A DNA stretch of 47,994 nt from Phlegmacium glaucopus (taxonomy: Eukaryota > Basidiomycota > Agaricomycetes > Agaricales > Cortinariaceae). Each line of letters opens with the position of its first letter. Position 1 is the stretch's first letter. The DNA lies in NCBI GenBank assembly GCA_015039465.1, contig MU130381.1:1-47994 (forward strand). Direction: 5' to 3'. This document shows, one piece after another, positions 10,787-22,774 of this stretch. A model generated the notes under the pieces. The model saw nothing but the letters and a program-made list of their open reading frames with translations. It had not been told where the DNA came from and did no database searches. The translations under genes and the position numbers were made by a program.

Positions 10787-12879
10787 CTACCTATCCTGTA
10801 ACGGATCTTTGCAAATAACCTTGGGGATTTTCGCCTCCAACCACCTCATCACATCCTCACCGAACGGAACACATTCCAGCAACTCCAACCTCTCCAATTT
10901 CACCGGAGTAATACCTCCAACAGACTGTCCCTGTCCATTTTCCGGGTTTCTTGCTTCGACCATCTGGACTAGTCTTGTCATTCCTTCTCCATGCGCAAGG
11001 CAGCTTCTCATCCCAAGCGTTTCCAAAGCGGGACATGCCCAAGTTGGGTTTTGGCTTTGGTTAGGGTCGTCTTCAGGTGGACCTAACGCGGTGAGTAGAG
11101 GTTCGAGAGAGGTCCCGCCGATATTGAGAGTTGTGAGATGAGGTAATTCAGCAAGGAGAGCGGTCCAAGTAATGACAATCCCCCCGGGCCCGTAGTAGAA
11201 TGTTGCGGCGTTGGCAGCGACGCCAAAAGCTACGGAGAGGAGTTTAATGGGAGGTCGATTAGAGCGTGTGATGAGGCTAGAGATAATATCCTCGATAGCA
11301 TCACGAGCCTCGATGTCCAGCGTTAGTTCGCTCAGATTGGGTAGAGTAAGTGAATCGAGGAGTTGGGTAAGGAGATAGTGCCCGCCTATATTGAGGGAGG
11401 CGATATGTGGCAATGTAAGGGCTGATAGTGGTAGAATTGCTGGTAGGACGCCTTGGAAATGGAGTGACACGTGTTTGAGGTTGGGATTATTTGAGAGTAT
11501 GAAGAGGATCCTATCCAAGGGTAGATGAGATGTAGGTAGTGCACGGAGGTTGAGCGTATGCAGGTCCCGGAGCATAGGTGACGACCATTTGAACGGTGTA
11601 TGTTGCAACCTGAGAGTGCGAAGTTTCGGCAAGGTAAATGCAGTGGCAGCATTTGAATTGGGTAACCAAGGCCATTCTGCGAAAAACCCTGCTTCAGCGC
11701 TGGAAACTTCAAATTCCTTCAACAGAGGCGCGTCGCCTAGTATGAATATATGAGATGACCGCTGCAGACAAATTGCAGGTACGCCTCACCATTAATAGCC
11801 TTCAGAGCTCCCATCGATGTGAACTGTTTGTCAAAACGAAAAATGAACCGTTCCCATCGATGCATTTGTTCAACAAGATAGAAAAAGGCAATGTGTCCCC
11901 AGTGCATGCTACTCTTAGAAATCGCGTTTGCTGATCGATCAGTGCCGTTAAATGGGTGTCCGCCAATTGACCACGCATCTTGCTGGCTTGGGGGAGAGGG
12001 GGGCATGACGATAGTTACATTTGCCACGGATGGCGGTGTTGGTGCATGTGAAAGGAGATACTGTGGCGTTCCCTGTTGTTGGGAATACGACGTACTCCAG
12101 GGCGGCGTTACTGGTGTTAATAGCGGTGAAGAAGCCGCTCGTCTGGGGCAGGCCGAAGGAGCTTCAGATCCAGTTCTTGCTACTCGAAGGAATATTTCAA
12201 TGTCGAGAGGAACAGTCTCTCCTGATCGCTCTAACCATAAACGAATAGTATCTGCAGATGAATGCTGTGTCGTAAGGAGCCGAATCTATGGAGGATGGGA
12301 TCCGTTAGTTACGGCGTTTCCGAAGAAGTACCAGGACCGTGGGTAAGGCAAGAACAAGGGAGTTACGCATAGACAGTTTGGTGGCATTGATCAAAACCCA
12401 CCACGTTGAAAGTCATACCAGATAGCGATGGAATGACTTGTGATTATAATAGAACGGAGCAAATAGGATATCTTGGACCACAGAAGAAGAAAAGTACAAG
12501 GACTTACTTTAGACCAAATCAGAGGTATCCTCAAGGCAAGCCTTCTCCAGGATGGGCAGACTGCCGCAAGAACCCACGCAGAACAAGCATGCTCCTCAAA
12601 ACTCCATAGAAAAATCTCTCGCAACAACTCCATCGGAAGTCTCCTGATAGGACTGAGGTAGGCGAGTGTCCTCGAAACTTGGTTCTCCAACGTCGTCCGC
12701 TGTCCCTCCAGTTCATTTATGGCCAATCTTGATTCCCGTACTAGCTGAGCAAGGGCAATCTCGGCTGCATCGATTTTTGACGTTATTTCCTCTACTGAGG
12801 CGCGTGTTGCCTCCAGTGACATACGCGCATTGGCAAGGGTCTCTTTGGTTGGAGGGTCCACGAAATTTGAAAATGACAT
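10787..12879 (-). CDS. F-box protein with leucine-rich C-terminal region, 605 aa
   Basis: Three exons: 12879-12508, 12285-11790 and 11736-10787, introns 12507-12286 and 11789-11737, all in frame. Residues 10-70 form a predicted coiled coil (EEITSKIDAAEIALAQL...). Residues 75-122 are an F-box (LSPIRRLPMELLREIFLWS ... VCPSWRRLALRIPLIWS). The rest is rich in LxxLxL repeats (LPKLRTLRLQHT, LRDLHTLNLRAL, LPNLSELTLDI, LPHLTTLNIGG, KLERLELLECV). Such proteins, greatly expanded in agarics, are substrate adaptors of SCF ubiquitin ligases through Skp1; the target is unknown. WLERSGETVPLDI after the first intron fits the family. The first intron (222 bp) is long for this genome and may hide a small exon. 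Confidence 0.8.
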
Positions 12880-14065
12880 TGGTGGCGTTGGTTCGTAGAA
12901 TTAGGTGAAAGTTCAAGCTATAAAACAAGGGCGCTGATACTTCTCTAGCCCACATTTAAACTCCGTCAACTCCGATCCAACATAAAAAAAACCATTGTGA
13001 AATTTGAAAGTGGTCCTTGAATAACATGAAACGGCTGTGGGATTATTGTAATATTGGAAATAAAGCGCAAACGAACCTTTCTTCAAAACTTTTGTGTCGA
13101 ATAATTATTCCAAGAGCACACTACAGTTGATATCAAAACTCCGCCTGAAACTTCGGCGTTTCAACCAGAAGACAACGTGTTGGAAAATAAGCCTCGCTGC
13201 AACCACGATGCTATTGACAAGCTGTGACCCGTCCATCATGACAAAATAGAGGGGGAAGGCGAGTGGACATGATGGAATGGAGCTTTATGTCCGTAATGAT
13301 AACAACAATTGGTGGTTGTTGGGCTGAGGAATGGAAATGGTGAGATTCAAAAAGGTCCATTCTCTTGTTATTCAGCAAAACAGGGATCATTCGCCTTGAT
13401 TCCCGAGAGAAAAAACATAAGCTAATCTTGTGACCTTCGTGGTGATGAGGTATTGGGTTTCGGGATCATTAATCATTGCCGAAAGCCGATAGCGAAAGAC
13501 GAGGTCCTATTAGTAGAGCCAACCAAAGAGTTATAGGCAGCGCTAATGAGCCATGACGGTCTTGAATAAGAAGAGTGGTGGGATTGTGGCCTTATACTTG
13601 ATAACAATCGTGCCGACCATCAATGTGGCAGCTGGTTGGATCAAGATCCAGAGTTGCTTAAAGATGAATTCTGCTGCTAGTACTTGGTTAACGAAGAATT
13701 TATTTCATTCACATGGAAGCGCCAACTGCCAGTCTCTTCAATTATCGAAACAAACGGTTAAATCTTTTATGTAAATTATTTTAATGAAACTTTAATCTCT
13801 TGTGTAAGCGGACTTAATTTCCCAGCGACTCGGACTCGCATTAGTTAATAAATAGGAGAGTTCCTAGGTAGAGACGCTTTTGGGCTACCCCAATCGTATT
13901 ATAGGTATGAACCATGAAAGAAAAAGAAAGGACATCCATGAAAATGAAGGCAATCTTGCCATCTGTCGTCACTAAGTATAACGTCAATGTTCCAGGATAT
14001 GTCGTAAGTAGAAGAGTGTTCCCTGAATCGAATCATAGGCCATATACACCCATTAGATCGATGGT
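12880..14065. other. Intergenic, no gene supported
   Basis: 5' flank of the F-box gene and 3' flank of the GPI-protein gene. A 73-codon frame at 13553-13774 has no recognisable features. No repeats or RNA genes seen. Confidence 0.4.
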
Positions 14066-15426
14066 TCAAGCACAGTATAGAACAGCCAACAAAATACCAC
14101 CAAGCACCAGCAGAGGTTGATATGGCTGGGCTCGTCCAGCGGCGTTTAGGGAAAAACCAGTCGGCGTGTTTGCCTTCGTCGTGAGACTAGGGGATGTGGA
14201 TGTTGATGAAACGGTTTGTTCTCTGATACTGTAAATTTCAATAAAGTTCAGTTCAATGTATGGACATGGGAGTTTATAGGGGGGCACTTACAGGAACTTG
14301 TTGACTTCTAACGACCATGGCCCGGACGCTGTTGGGTCAACACTGTCCGAACCATGTACCACCACAGTGAGATTTTGGTTAGGCGAGAGAAAAGCGCTGG
14401 AACTTGGAAAGTACGATTCGAAGTAGGTGCAATTATCAGTGGTGTAGGAATAGAACGTGCGTTGCGATTCGCCGTTGATGAATACTTCCCACATGGTGTT
14501 GTAGTTGACAACATTGAAATAGTAGTAGAAACCGAAAAGGTGGCCAGCTACCGGGGTCCATTAAGACGTGTGAGTTTTCTCTCGCCTGGGGGGGGAGAGG
14601 GGCCAGACGACATACATGAATATTGGAAGAGATACGTAAAAGAGGAACCCTGAGTAGAAGTGGTCTTGGAGGTAATCGAGGCCCCGCAAGATGATGTTTT
14701 TTGAGCCCAAGTCTGGCTCCAAGTTATGTTGACGTCGAGAACCGAAACTTCGACTATTTGTTCTCCAACTGTCTGAGTAGGACCTCCCACAAGTGTTGTG
14801 AAGGTCCTTGTTGCTGTTGAAGTCGTCAGGGGAGTTGTAAATGCTTTCAATGGATCTTTTAGTGGATTGTGAGATCTAAGGGATTATACACAAGCTCACG
14901 ATTTGCAATGCTAGATGTACTAGTAAAAAAGTTCGTCGTCGTGAGTGTTCCCGGATCTGGGTAAATCGTGTTCGGATCCCCTGCTGGCCCTGAACAAACT
15001 TCTCCGTCTGGACAACATCCAATAATCCCATTGCTTGCGAGAACGCAGTAGGACCTATAACAAGATATACTCTAGAACCATTGAAACTTGGAGCCAAAAA
15101 AAAAAATTTACCCAGGATCACAGCAGTTACCATCTGCGAGAATGATACTCAGAACTCGGAAAGAAAAAAAAAGAAAGTTGGGACGAACCCCTGCAACAAT
15201 TCCATCCTCCAGGACAACAACCTGTCGCTTCACATGTGAAGTACCCACCTGGGCAATAGGAGAAAGACTGGCGCGTGTTCAAGAGGCCTCGAATCACTGC
15301 ACTTTTTTGAAATAGAGCACTATGCTTGGACGTTGGGTGGAGCGGATGCAGGCCGTTGGCAAACGACAGAGGCAAGAGCAGGAGCGTGCATGCCGCAAGC
15401 AACAGTACCCCAGTGAAACGTCGCAT
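14066..15426 (-). CDS. Secreted Cys-rich, probably GPI-anchored protein, 346 aa
   Basis: Six exons: 15426-15189, 15133-15112, 15054-14900, 14855-14649, 14547-14292 and 14228-14066; all junctions keep frame. Residues 1-24 are a signal peptide (MRRFTGVLLLAACTLLLLPL). Residues 57-130 are a Cys-rich module with repeated CCPGG/CCPDG units (YFTCEATGCCPGGWNCC, NCCDPGSYCV, GIIGCCPDGEVC). A Thr/Ser-rich stretch follows, then a domain with N-glycosylation sites (NITW, NCTY, NLTV). The end, NAAGRAQPYQPLLVLGGILL plus a short tail, looks like a GPI-anchor signal. Agarics have many such surface proteins of unknown function. Part of this gene is copied at 22730-23972. Confidence 0.8.
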
Positions 15427-15478
15427 TCTTGGTGCCAGGGTGACTCTTTTGAGGTTGACATGAGGATGGATAGGCAGG

Positions 15479-15488
15479 CTTTATATAC
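15479..15488 (-). promoter_or_regulatory. TATA box of the GPI-protein gene
   Basis: GTATATAAAG on the minus strand, about 55 bp upstream of the start codon at 15426. Confidence 0.55.
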
Positions 15489-17636
15489 TGCCTCAAACCG
15501 AAAATTGCATCCCTGCAGGGCATTCTGACAAGATAAACATCTATTTGAATTAAACCCTGTACCATCGATTCTAATCATATGTGAGCGCTCTGCCGCCGTG
15601 AGGTCGGTAAATAATAAATACCTACTACGCGTTTGACCCCGCGGTCACGACTGGTCACGAGTCCTAGTATTTTCTATTTTTCTATTGATTGGTTGCAAGG
15701 TTGGTGACCTGTTTACCAAACAACACCTAAAAAGCCTGCCTGGGCTGCAGGAGATCTTTTACGATTCGTCTTGGCAGTGACGAAATGATGTTACCGGAAG
15801 CAGATTCAGATAGGATGACATTTTGTCTAGAATGTCAATACAATTCTGCACTAGAAGAGATATACTTACATGTTAACGGTCGACTTTGTCTTAACCATAC
15901 CTGTGATAACCCATAAACGTTGCGTATAACCCATACTTTCACTGACTCCGTTCTCTGCCAAATGGACCATACTCTCCAATCCATACCTTTTTAGCGAACC
16001 ATAAGTAACCCGTTCCTTATGTGACAAGTGAAGGCGATGCCTCGGGCAAAGGAACGGTCATTGATGCCATCAATTTTGGACGGAAGCGATGATCACCATA
16101 TATATATATTCGGATTAAGACCCGAGTTCCGAATGATGTTACCCATTCAGCCGCCGAGCCCGAACTCAGAGTAGGAGTTCAAGTCCTCAACGGAAGGGCT
16201 GAGCCAACTCAAGGAAACAGTTAAAAAAAGAACGGAAGAGGAATCCGCCTGCTCGCACGACTACAAAAAAACAACAGAAGATCTGCTCGGAAGATGATCG
16301 ATACATATCGGTGAAACTTTGAAGTCTGGCTTGATCAGGAAGCCGGTGAGGAAGCACCCTTGTTGACATTGATGGAGGTGAACAATCCCCGGTAACAGCC
16401 TGACCCAGTCACACTGTGTGACACAGCCATTGGTGTCACATTTACTGATACAGTTGCAGTTCCTTGAGTTATTGACTGTTTCCCTCCATTTTTTTTGCAA
16501 ATTATACATAGTATAGTGTATATAATACAATAATCCTGAATATTACCCCTAAATAAATGAAATATTCTGGGAAAATTGCAATATTATGACCAAGATCTTA
16601 TACATTCTGATGTCAATCATCCACATCCTCCCAATCCTGCTCATCATCTCAGCAATATGTCTCCCCAGTCTTACTAACCTCATCAAGGATGAGCTTACAA
16701 GTGCCAAAGAGGCCTAAGTGAAGGATATGAGGAACAAGGTAAGGGTATGGATATTCAGATCCTTCTAGGAATTGTCACAAGGAATTTTGTGTATTTTCAA
16801 CAATTTTCTGCTTTGAGCCATGTAGCTCTTTTTTTTCTGAATTTTTTGCAATTTGTTTTATCAAAATCCGTTGAGAAATGACCTGGCTACACCTCCTGCA
16901 TGGTGGCCCTGCTTCGTCAAATATGTCCAAATTAGGCAACTCAACTTGCTCACATCAATTATTGATCTACCATGGTGGGCCCACAGATTACTCATTTCTT
17001 CACCATTCTGGACAAATAAAATTGCAAAATGTAGAGAATGTTTAGATGTACATGTCCATGGGTCCAAACCCGGAAAATTTTATAGTTTACCCATGACAAT
17101 CACCAGTGCATCTCTTGCTTCCACCTGTGCCTTCTTGGGCTATTATCTTCACAACAGATGGGATTTAGGATTATATTTGCAGAGATAAAATAATCTACTT
17201 GTATATGGCTTCAATTCTACGAGTTTAAAATTTTAATTACTGGCCCCTAATCATGTTAAAGTGCACATTTTGAGGGTCTATCTTGACATAGGGGGGACTA
17301 ATTAAAATTTTGGACTTGTAGATCGATTTGAATTTAAATTCTAAGCAAAATCCTTCTGCAAATCATGCTCATAGGTGCTGTGGTTGAAGGGATAATGTCC
17401 AATCTCTTTGGAGCCTCATATTTGGCAGGCAATTGACATTCATTTCGCATTTTTGGGTCAAATATAATGTTTTTCCTGTAAGGAATATCTTAGGCATGTA
17501 TAATTACTTCTTATTCTTAAATACAGCACAAATTATTTTGTATCTCAGAGGTGTGGAGAGCACAAATGCGATGTCTCAAGAATTTGGCTGTGTCACACTG
17601 TGTCACCACATGTGACCGGGTGTCACACATACTGAG
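15489..17636. other. Intergenic, A/T-rich, no gene supported
   Basis: No coding region with family features. The 111-codon frame at 16853-17188 is unrecognised. TGTGACACAGCC near 16417 and its inverse GGCTGTGTCACA near 17586 enclose about 1.2 kb and could be ends of a decayed element, but no target duplication was found. Confidence 0.35.
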
Positions 17637-17910
17637 GATTGTGCAACCCCATTGACAATGCTTCAGAACAGCCTCAGATTTACGAGCACGTGCACTCCCT
17701 CGCACTCCCAAAAGCAGGTATTACTTTTATCAGTTATATGGTTTTTGTGTTATGCGCGGACACGAGGGTGCGAGATATACTACTGTTGTTTACACGATTA
17801 GCAATAATATTGTGTTTACCCATTAGATAACTCCGCCATCCATAAAGATATGTGTGACTGTAACTCGTTAGTCACACTTGTCGCATATCATCATCTTATT
17901 ATTCCTAACA

Positions 17911-17919
17911 CTCCCCCTC
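17911..17919 (-). promoter_or_regulatory. Polypurine tract of copia A
   Basis: GAGGGGGAG directly before the LTR start TGTTAGG; identical to the tract of copia B at 46101-46109. It primes plus-strand DNA synthesis. Confidence 0.75.
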
Positions 17920-20900
17920 AAACTGCGGATAGGCCAAGCTCGTTTGTATGCCGTGTATGTTTTTGTCTGAGCAGGGCTTTTGTAAGGATATCAGCAGTTT
18001 GCTCCGGATCACGACAATCTTTAACTTCAATCATCTGATCTTTGACCAAATCTCTTATCCAATGCCATCTAATGGCGATATGTTTGCTGCATTTATGAAA
18101 CTGAGGATTTCTTGCCATGGCTATCGAGCCATCGTTGTCACCAAAAATTAAGGTTGGTTTCTCGTGTTCATTTTCAAATCCAAGTTCCTCATACAAATGC
18201 CTTAGCCACATAGCTTCTCAAGAGGCTTCGGACAAAGCTACATATTCAGCTTCTGTTGATGATAAGGCAATTGTTGTTTGTTTTATAGATCCCCATGTTA
18301 CAGTGGCTCCTCCAGCTAGAAAAATATAGCCAGAAATGGATTTGTAATTGTCGTTGTTGGCATACGCAGCATCGGAAAATCTGAAGAGATTGGTTTCCAA
18401 GGTTTTCTTATAAGTGAGTCCAAGATCTATTGTACCTTTTAGATACCTAAGAATTCTTTTAGCGGCAGTGTAGTGCGCTAGACTCGGATTGGTGGTATAA
18501 GCTGCTAATTGATTTACTGCGAAAGCTATATCTGGCCACGTCGCAGTAGCAAGATACTGCAGTTTCCCTATCAGGACGGCAAATGAATTGCTACAGCCTA
18601 CAGCTGCCATTTATTCCTTCCGGGTTAGGTGTTAGTTTGATGCTTGGATCAAGTGGAGTAGAAATGGGATTAGCATCTTGCATCCCTTCTATTTTCAGGA
18701 TGGACAAGATATATTGTTTTTGAGCAATTTTTATAGAGTCTGGGTTTACTGTAAGTTCAATTCCAACAATTTTAGCTGGTTCTCCTAAATCCATTATAGG
18801 AAACATCATTTCGAGTTCCGCTTTGAGGTTCATCATTAATTCATCAGACAAAGTGATTAGGAGTAAATTGTCAACCCAGACTGTGATAATTTCAAGATTA
18901 TTCCCATTTCTCCAAATGTATACGCAAGGGTCTGATTTTAAGTTTGTAAACCCTTTCTTTTTTAATTCTCAATCTAGCTTTTTATTCCATTCTTGGCCAG
19001 ATTGCTTCAAACTATATAACATTTTTAATAATTGACATATCTTCCCTGATTTATCATCATATCCTTCCAGTTGTCGCATATAAACCATTTCTTGGAGCTC
19101 ACCATTTAGGTATGCTCCTTTTACATCCATTTGTTGGATTTTCAAATTGTACTTCACGACTAAGGCCAGTATTACTCGAATTGTTTCAAGTCTTACTACT
19201 GGAGAAAAAGTATCTGTGAAGTCGAATCCAGGTCTCTGTGCACAACCTTTAGCCACTAACCGGGCTTTGTATTTTATAAGCTCTCCAAGTTTATTGTATT
19301 TCGAAAGGAATACCCATTTGTTCGCAATTGGAACTGCCTCCTTTGGATAATCAACCAATATCCGTTTAACAAGTTGTTCCAACTCGTCATTAATAGCCTT
19401 TTTCCATTCAGGCCATTCTGTGGTTTTACAAGCTTCATCAATAGTTTTAGGATTGTCACTACCTATATGACTTTCAGCCATTATATTATAGACAATTTTG
19501 GATATGTTCGTTATTTCATTATCATTTTCTTCCTCATCAGGGAAGGGATTGTCGAGATATTTATAATCAACTGGAGCTTTTGCTCTTAACTTTCAAGGAG
19601 TCAAAGGTATGTTATTTTCTTCTTCTCTCTTCTGTTTTCGTGTGTTACTTCCCATCTCCCCCTCATGCGATACATCGGGTGAAGATTCTGGTTCAAGTAT
19701 AAGTTCTTCTGGAGGAGTTTCTTTATTGGGAAGATTAAGGCAATGGAAGTCTCAAGAGACAAGTCCTCTTTGTGATTCTGGGCTATAATATAACACTGAC
19801 TTTGAACCTTCTTGGCAGCCTACATAGAAAAATTGTTTCAAATGTGGCTGTAGTTTAGGGGGCTTTTGTTGTCCTTGAGAAAGGATCCACACTGGAGAAC
19901 CAAATTCTCGAAGGTGAGAAATATTTGGTTTTCTTTTCTCCCATAATTCATAAGGGGTTTTAGTTGATAAGGATTTGTGGTATGCTCGATTACGCAAATA
20001 CACTGCATGTGTGAAAGCATATTCCCATAAGAAGATTGGTAGATTTTGAGCATTAAGCATAGCTCTTGCAAGTTCAACAAGAGTGTGATTAAAACGCTCT
20101 GCAACTCTGTTTTGTGATGGGGAATAAGGTGCAGTAAATTGTATTTGTATACCTCGTTCCTTATGCCAGGTTATAAGATCGTGGTTGTTAAATTCCTTTC
20201 CACGGTCAACTTGTAGAGCTTTCGGTTTTGATCCTCAAGCTATTAGGTGGGTTAAATAATTTTTGACCTCTTGATTAGCTTGATCTTTATTTTTAAGGAA
20301 CTCGACTCTTCCTCGTTTTGTTGAATCATCAACAAAACTACAGTAGTAAGAGTTTCCATTGATTGATGTAATAGAATAAGGTCCCCACAAATTGGTATGT
20401 GTTAGTTCTCCAGGCTCTGTTTTATGCTCTGAATTTTTGCCAAAAGGTTCTTGATTTTGTTTAGATTCTACACATGTGTGACAATTAGGTTTAGGAGTTT
20501 GTTCGTCAATGTGGAAACCTTCAACTAAATTTCTATCCAACATCTGTTGTAATGTCAAATATCCAATATGTCCTAATTGAAGATGCCACATCTCCCAGCT
20601 TTGAGCCAGTTCTCTGGCTAGATAAGTTTTTGGGGTTGAAAGAACTATTTTTGCTGTAACTCCATTCAGTTTTTGTGTATGCATGTTCATTTTATAAAGA
20701 TTATTTGCAATCTTTTCATCTTTGGCAACATGTCTGCCATCTTTTGTGACAAGTGTTATATTACCCCCTCCTCCCATATAAGATCTGCCGGCGTTGTCCC
20801 AATGGCCTAGGGAGATCAAATTATGTTTGTTGTTCGGGATGTATAAAACATCCTTAAGTTTTAAAATAAAGTGATATCCATTGACGTCGGATTCCACTTC

Positions 20901-21422
20901 CACAATGCCACGTCCTTCGGCACATGTTTTTACATTACCAACACCACTTATAGATGTTGTATCCAGGGGTTGGAAATTAGTAAAATATTCTTTTGAATTC
21001 ACAATATGTGAAGTTGTTGCAGTATCAGCAACCCAGTTATAATAAGAAAGATGTCCATCGATTGCATTTGTTGAGTTATATGTATCGTAATTGTAATCTT
21101 CGGTGTCATTGTTATCAACTTCACCAAAAATATTTTCACTAGTAACAAAAGTTATTTCTTCGTTACTATAAGTTATATCCCCACTCAAATTTCCCGCATT
21201 GGAAGAATTGTCATTATGGGCTAGCTGAGTATGTTCTGTCTTCTTTTTCTTTCCCTTTTCTTCTTGAGAATTATTGCAAGCTGGTCTTTTACCTTTCCCT
21301 TTTCGCCTACAGTCTTTGGCAATATGCCCAAACCAGCTGCATGCTCGGCATTTAATTTGGCCAAGCCATTTACAGTCTTCAGTTCGATGGCCAATCAGGT
21401 TACAATTACGACCTTGGTAATA
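17916..21422 (-). pseudogene. Copia A gag-pol remnant
   Basis: Order along the minus strand: two zinc knuckles, the complete one CRACSWFGHIAKDC (near 21350); protease region reading VADTATTSHIVNS; GAG-pre-integrase (WHLQLGHIGYLTLQQML, CHTCVESKQ); integrase with FVDDSTKRG and QVDRGKEFNN; reverse transcriptase (KARLVAKGCAQRPGFDFTDT, MDVKGAYLNGELQEMVYMR); RNase H (ALSSTEAEYVALSEAS, DILTKALLRQ). The active-site motif reads VWVDNLLLI, so the second catalytic Asp is Asn. Five in-frame TGA stops (20235, 19593, 19752, 18969, 18218) and a shift near 18600 break the frame. The natural stop overlaps the polypurine tract. It cannot be active. Confidence 0.85.
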
Positions 21423-21545
21423 GGACCGAAAAGACCAGACTGGACCACTTAGGACCAGTTTACATCGGTTTTTTTTTTGGTCCTAGGACTGGTCCTAACT
21501 GGTCTTAATCAGTCTGTAACTGGTCTTCTGCTGACAAATATATAT
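21423..21545. repeat. Fragment of a GGACC/GGTCC-rich element
   Basis: Starts at the truncation point of copia A (TAGGACCGAAAAGACCAG) and carries many GGACCAG / CTGGTCC words plus a central TCCTAGGA. The same kind of sequence surrounds the MITE at 40573-41017, so both are probably subterminal regions of one DNA-element family. Confidence 0.5.
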
Positions 21546-21585
21546 TTTTGTATCAAAAGCGGTTGTTAGGTTTAATAGTAGCTTT

Positions 21586-21672
21586 CAAACATGAATTCAA
21601 AGTCCGCTTATTTTCATGATGGCAACTTTTAAGCTTTGTTCTCATGCTACCAATCAGTATTGGTGTGTGATA
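21586..21672 (+). repeat. Truncated copy of the end of element E5
   Basis: About 85 bp (AATTCAAAGTCCGCTTATTT ... ACCAATCAGTATTGGT) matches 31650-31734, the right end of insertion E5 in the gypsy element, with mostly C/T and A/G differences. Confidence 0.65.
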
Positions 21673-21678
21673 ACATGA

Positions 21679-22247
21679 TGTTACGATCCGTTATATGTTA
21701 CTCCGGTCCAGCTCCATTGGAGTTGTCTCCGGTAGTCCGTACTCCATTCCAGTGCTTTCCCTTGTCTCCGGATTTACTCCTCCTACATCCAACTCCGAGA
21801 CTTCTCCGTATCATTCCGGCTCTTCCGATGTTATTCCAAACTCATTTCCACATCTTCGTCACAGCCACTATTTCTTTGTCATCACTTTCCCACCATCAGT
21901 CAGCACACAAGCTATGGATTATTCACCCCAAGAATGCAGGACCTTCCGGGAGCAGTACGCAGCACTTATATTTATATTCTATATTTCAGTTGCTATTTCT
22001 TTTATTATTTAAGTACTCAAATCTTGTATGTTTTCCTCAGTTGGAATATTGACTTAGTTTCCCTCTCTTGGTCTTCCTCTAAGTTCTTTGCAACTTCCGG
22101 TTCTGCTCCGCTCCGTCTTACTCCGAAATCTAGGACACGAAGGTTCTGGGTAGCACAGCACATAAGCTGAGGCTAAGTCCTATCCTTTCTGTGACTCCGT
22201 TCCGTTACTCCGTCCGAAACTCTGGAACAGAGTTCTCGCACTTAACA
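21679..22247 (+). mobile_element. Solo LTR of the gypsy chromovirus
   Basis: 569 bp from TGTTACG to CTTAACA, flanked by perfect 5-bp duplications CATGA (21674-21678 and 22248-22252). Sequence is closely similar to the LTRs of the gypsy element 25232-38720 in inverse orientation and to the shorter solo LTR at 2347. Confidence 0.92.
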
Positions 22248-22729
22248 CATGACTATAGGATACTATAATTTAGTGTGACATGACTATGACACGCTATGGG
22301 AAATCCCCAGGTTTGCTAATGCAGACACACCAGACCGTCCACACGTGAAGTGTTTTCCTGATGAAGACTCTAGAATATTCCATCAATTCTTGTTATGTAA
22401 TTGATGGAATATTCTAGCCAATGAACCCTTGAAGCCGTTTACACATACATATATAAAGGCCCTTACTTTCCCCCACTAGTCATTGCTAGTCATTGTTTAA
22501 TTTACATAATTAGTTTAAAATGAAATGTATAATATGAATATTATGTAGGTTTATGAGTTTCCAGAGGTTTCCAGGTTTCCAGAGGTTTCCATAGACAGAT
22601 TTTTTAAGAGGTTTCTGCAAAAAGGGACATAAGTTTCCAGATGTTAAGGTTTTCAAGGTTTTCTGAGGTTTCTGGAGGTTTTTGAGGTTGTGGAAACCTC
22701 AGAAACTTTTTGGACATCTTCCTGATGAT
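22248..22729. repeat. LTR-like stretch with hairpin and AGGTTTCC repeats
   Basis: A 19-bp perfect inverted repeat (22370-22388 and 22399-22417, CTAGAATATTCCATCAATT, 10-bp loop) is followed 30 bp later by a TATATAAAGG box, an arrangement common in retrotransposon LTRs. From 22555 to 22710 come many AGGTTTCCAG-type repeats. Ends of the element could not be found and no gene is present. Confidence 0.4.
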
Positions 22730-22774
22730 CATGTTGACATTGAGAACCGAAACTTCAACTATTTGTTCTCTGAC

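Larger units (their letters stand above)
17637..21422 (-). mobile_element. 5'-truncated Ty1/copia retrotransposon (copia A)
   Basis: Minus-strand element with gag zinc knuckles, integrase, reverse transcriptase and RNase H in copia order, then a polypurine tract (17919-17911) and an LTR that starts TGTTAGG at 17910. The LTR's far end is not certain; CCTCA near 17637 is a guess. At the 5' side the element stops inside the gag knuckle region at about 21422, where unrelated GACC-rich sequence begins, so most of gag and the 5' LTR are lost. Confidence 0.85.

Noticed and set aside
16853..17188. 111-codon plus frame in an intergenic stretch
   Set aside because: No motif, no supporting splice or promoter signals; expected by chance in this A/T-rich region.
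16411..17608. TGTGACACAGCC inverted pair as ends of a DNA transposon
   Set aside because: Only 12 bp match, no target duplication found, and the right copy may lie in the copia A LTR.
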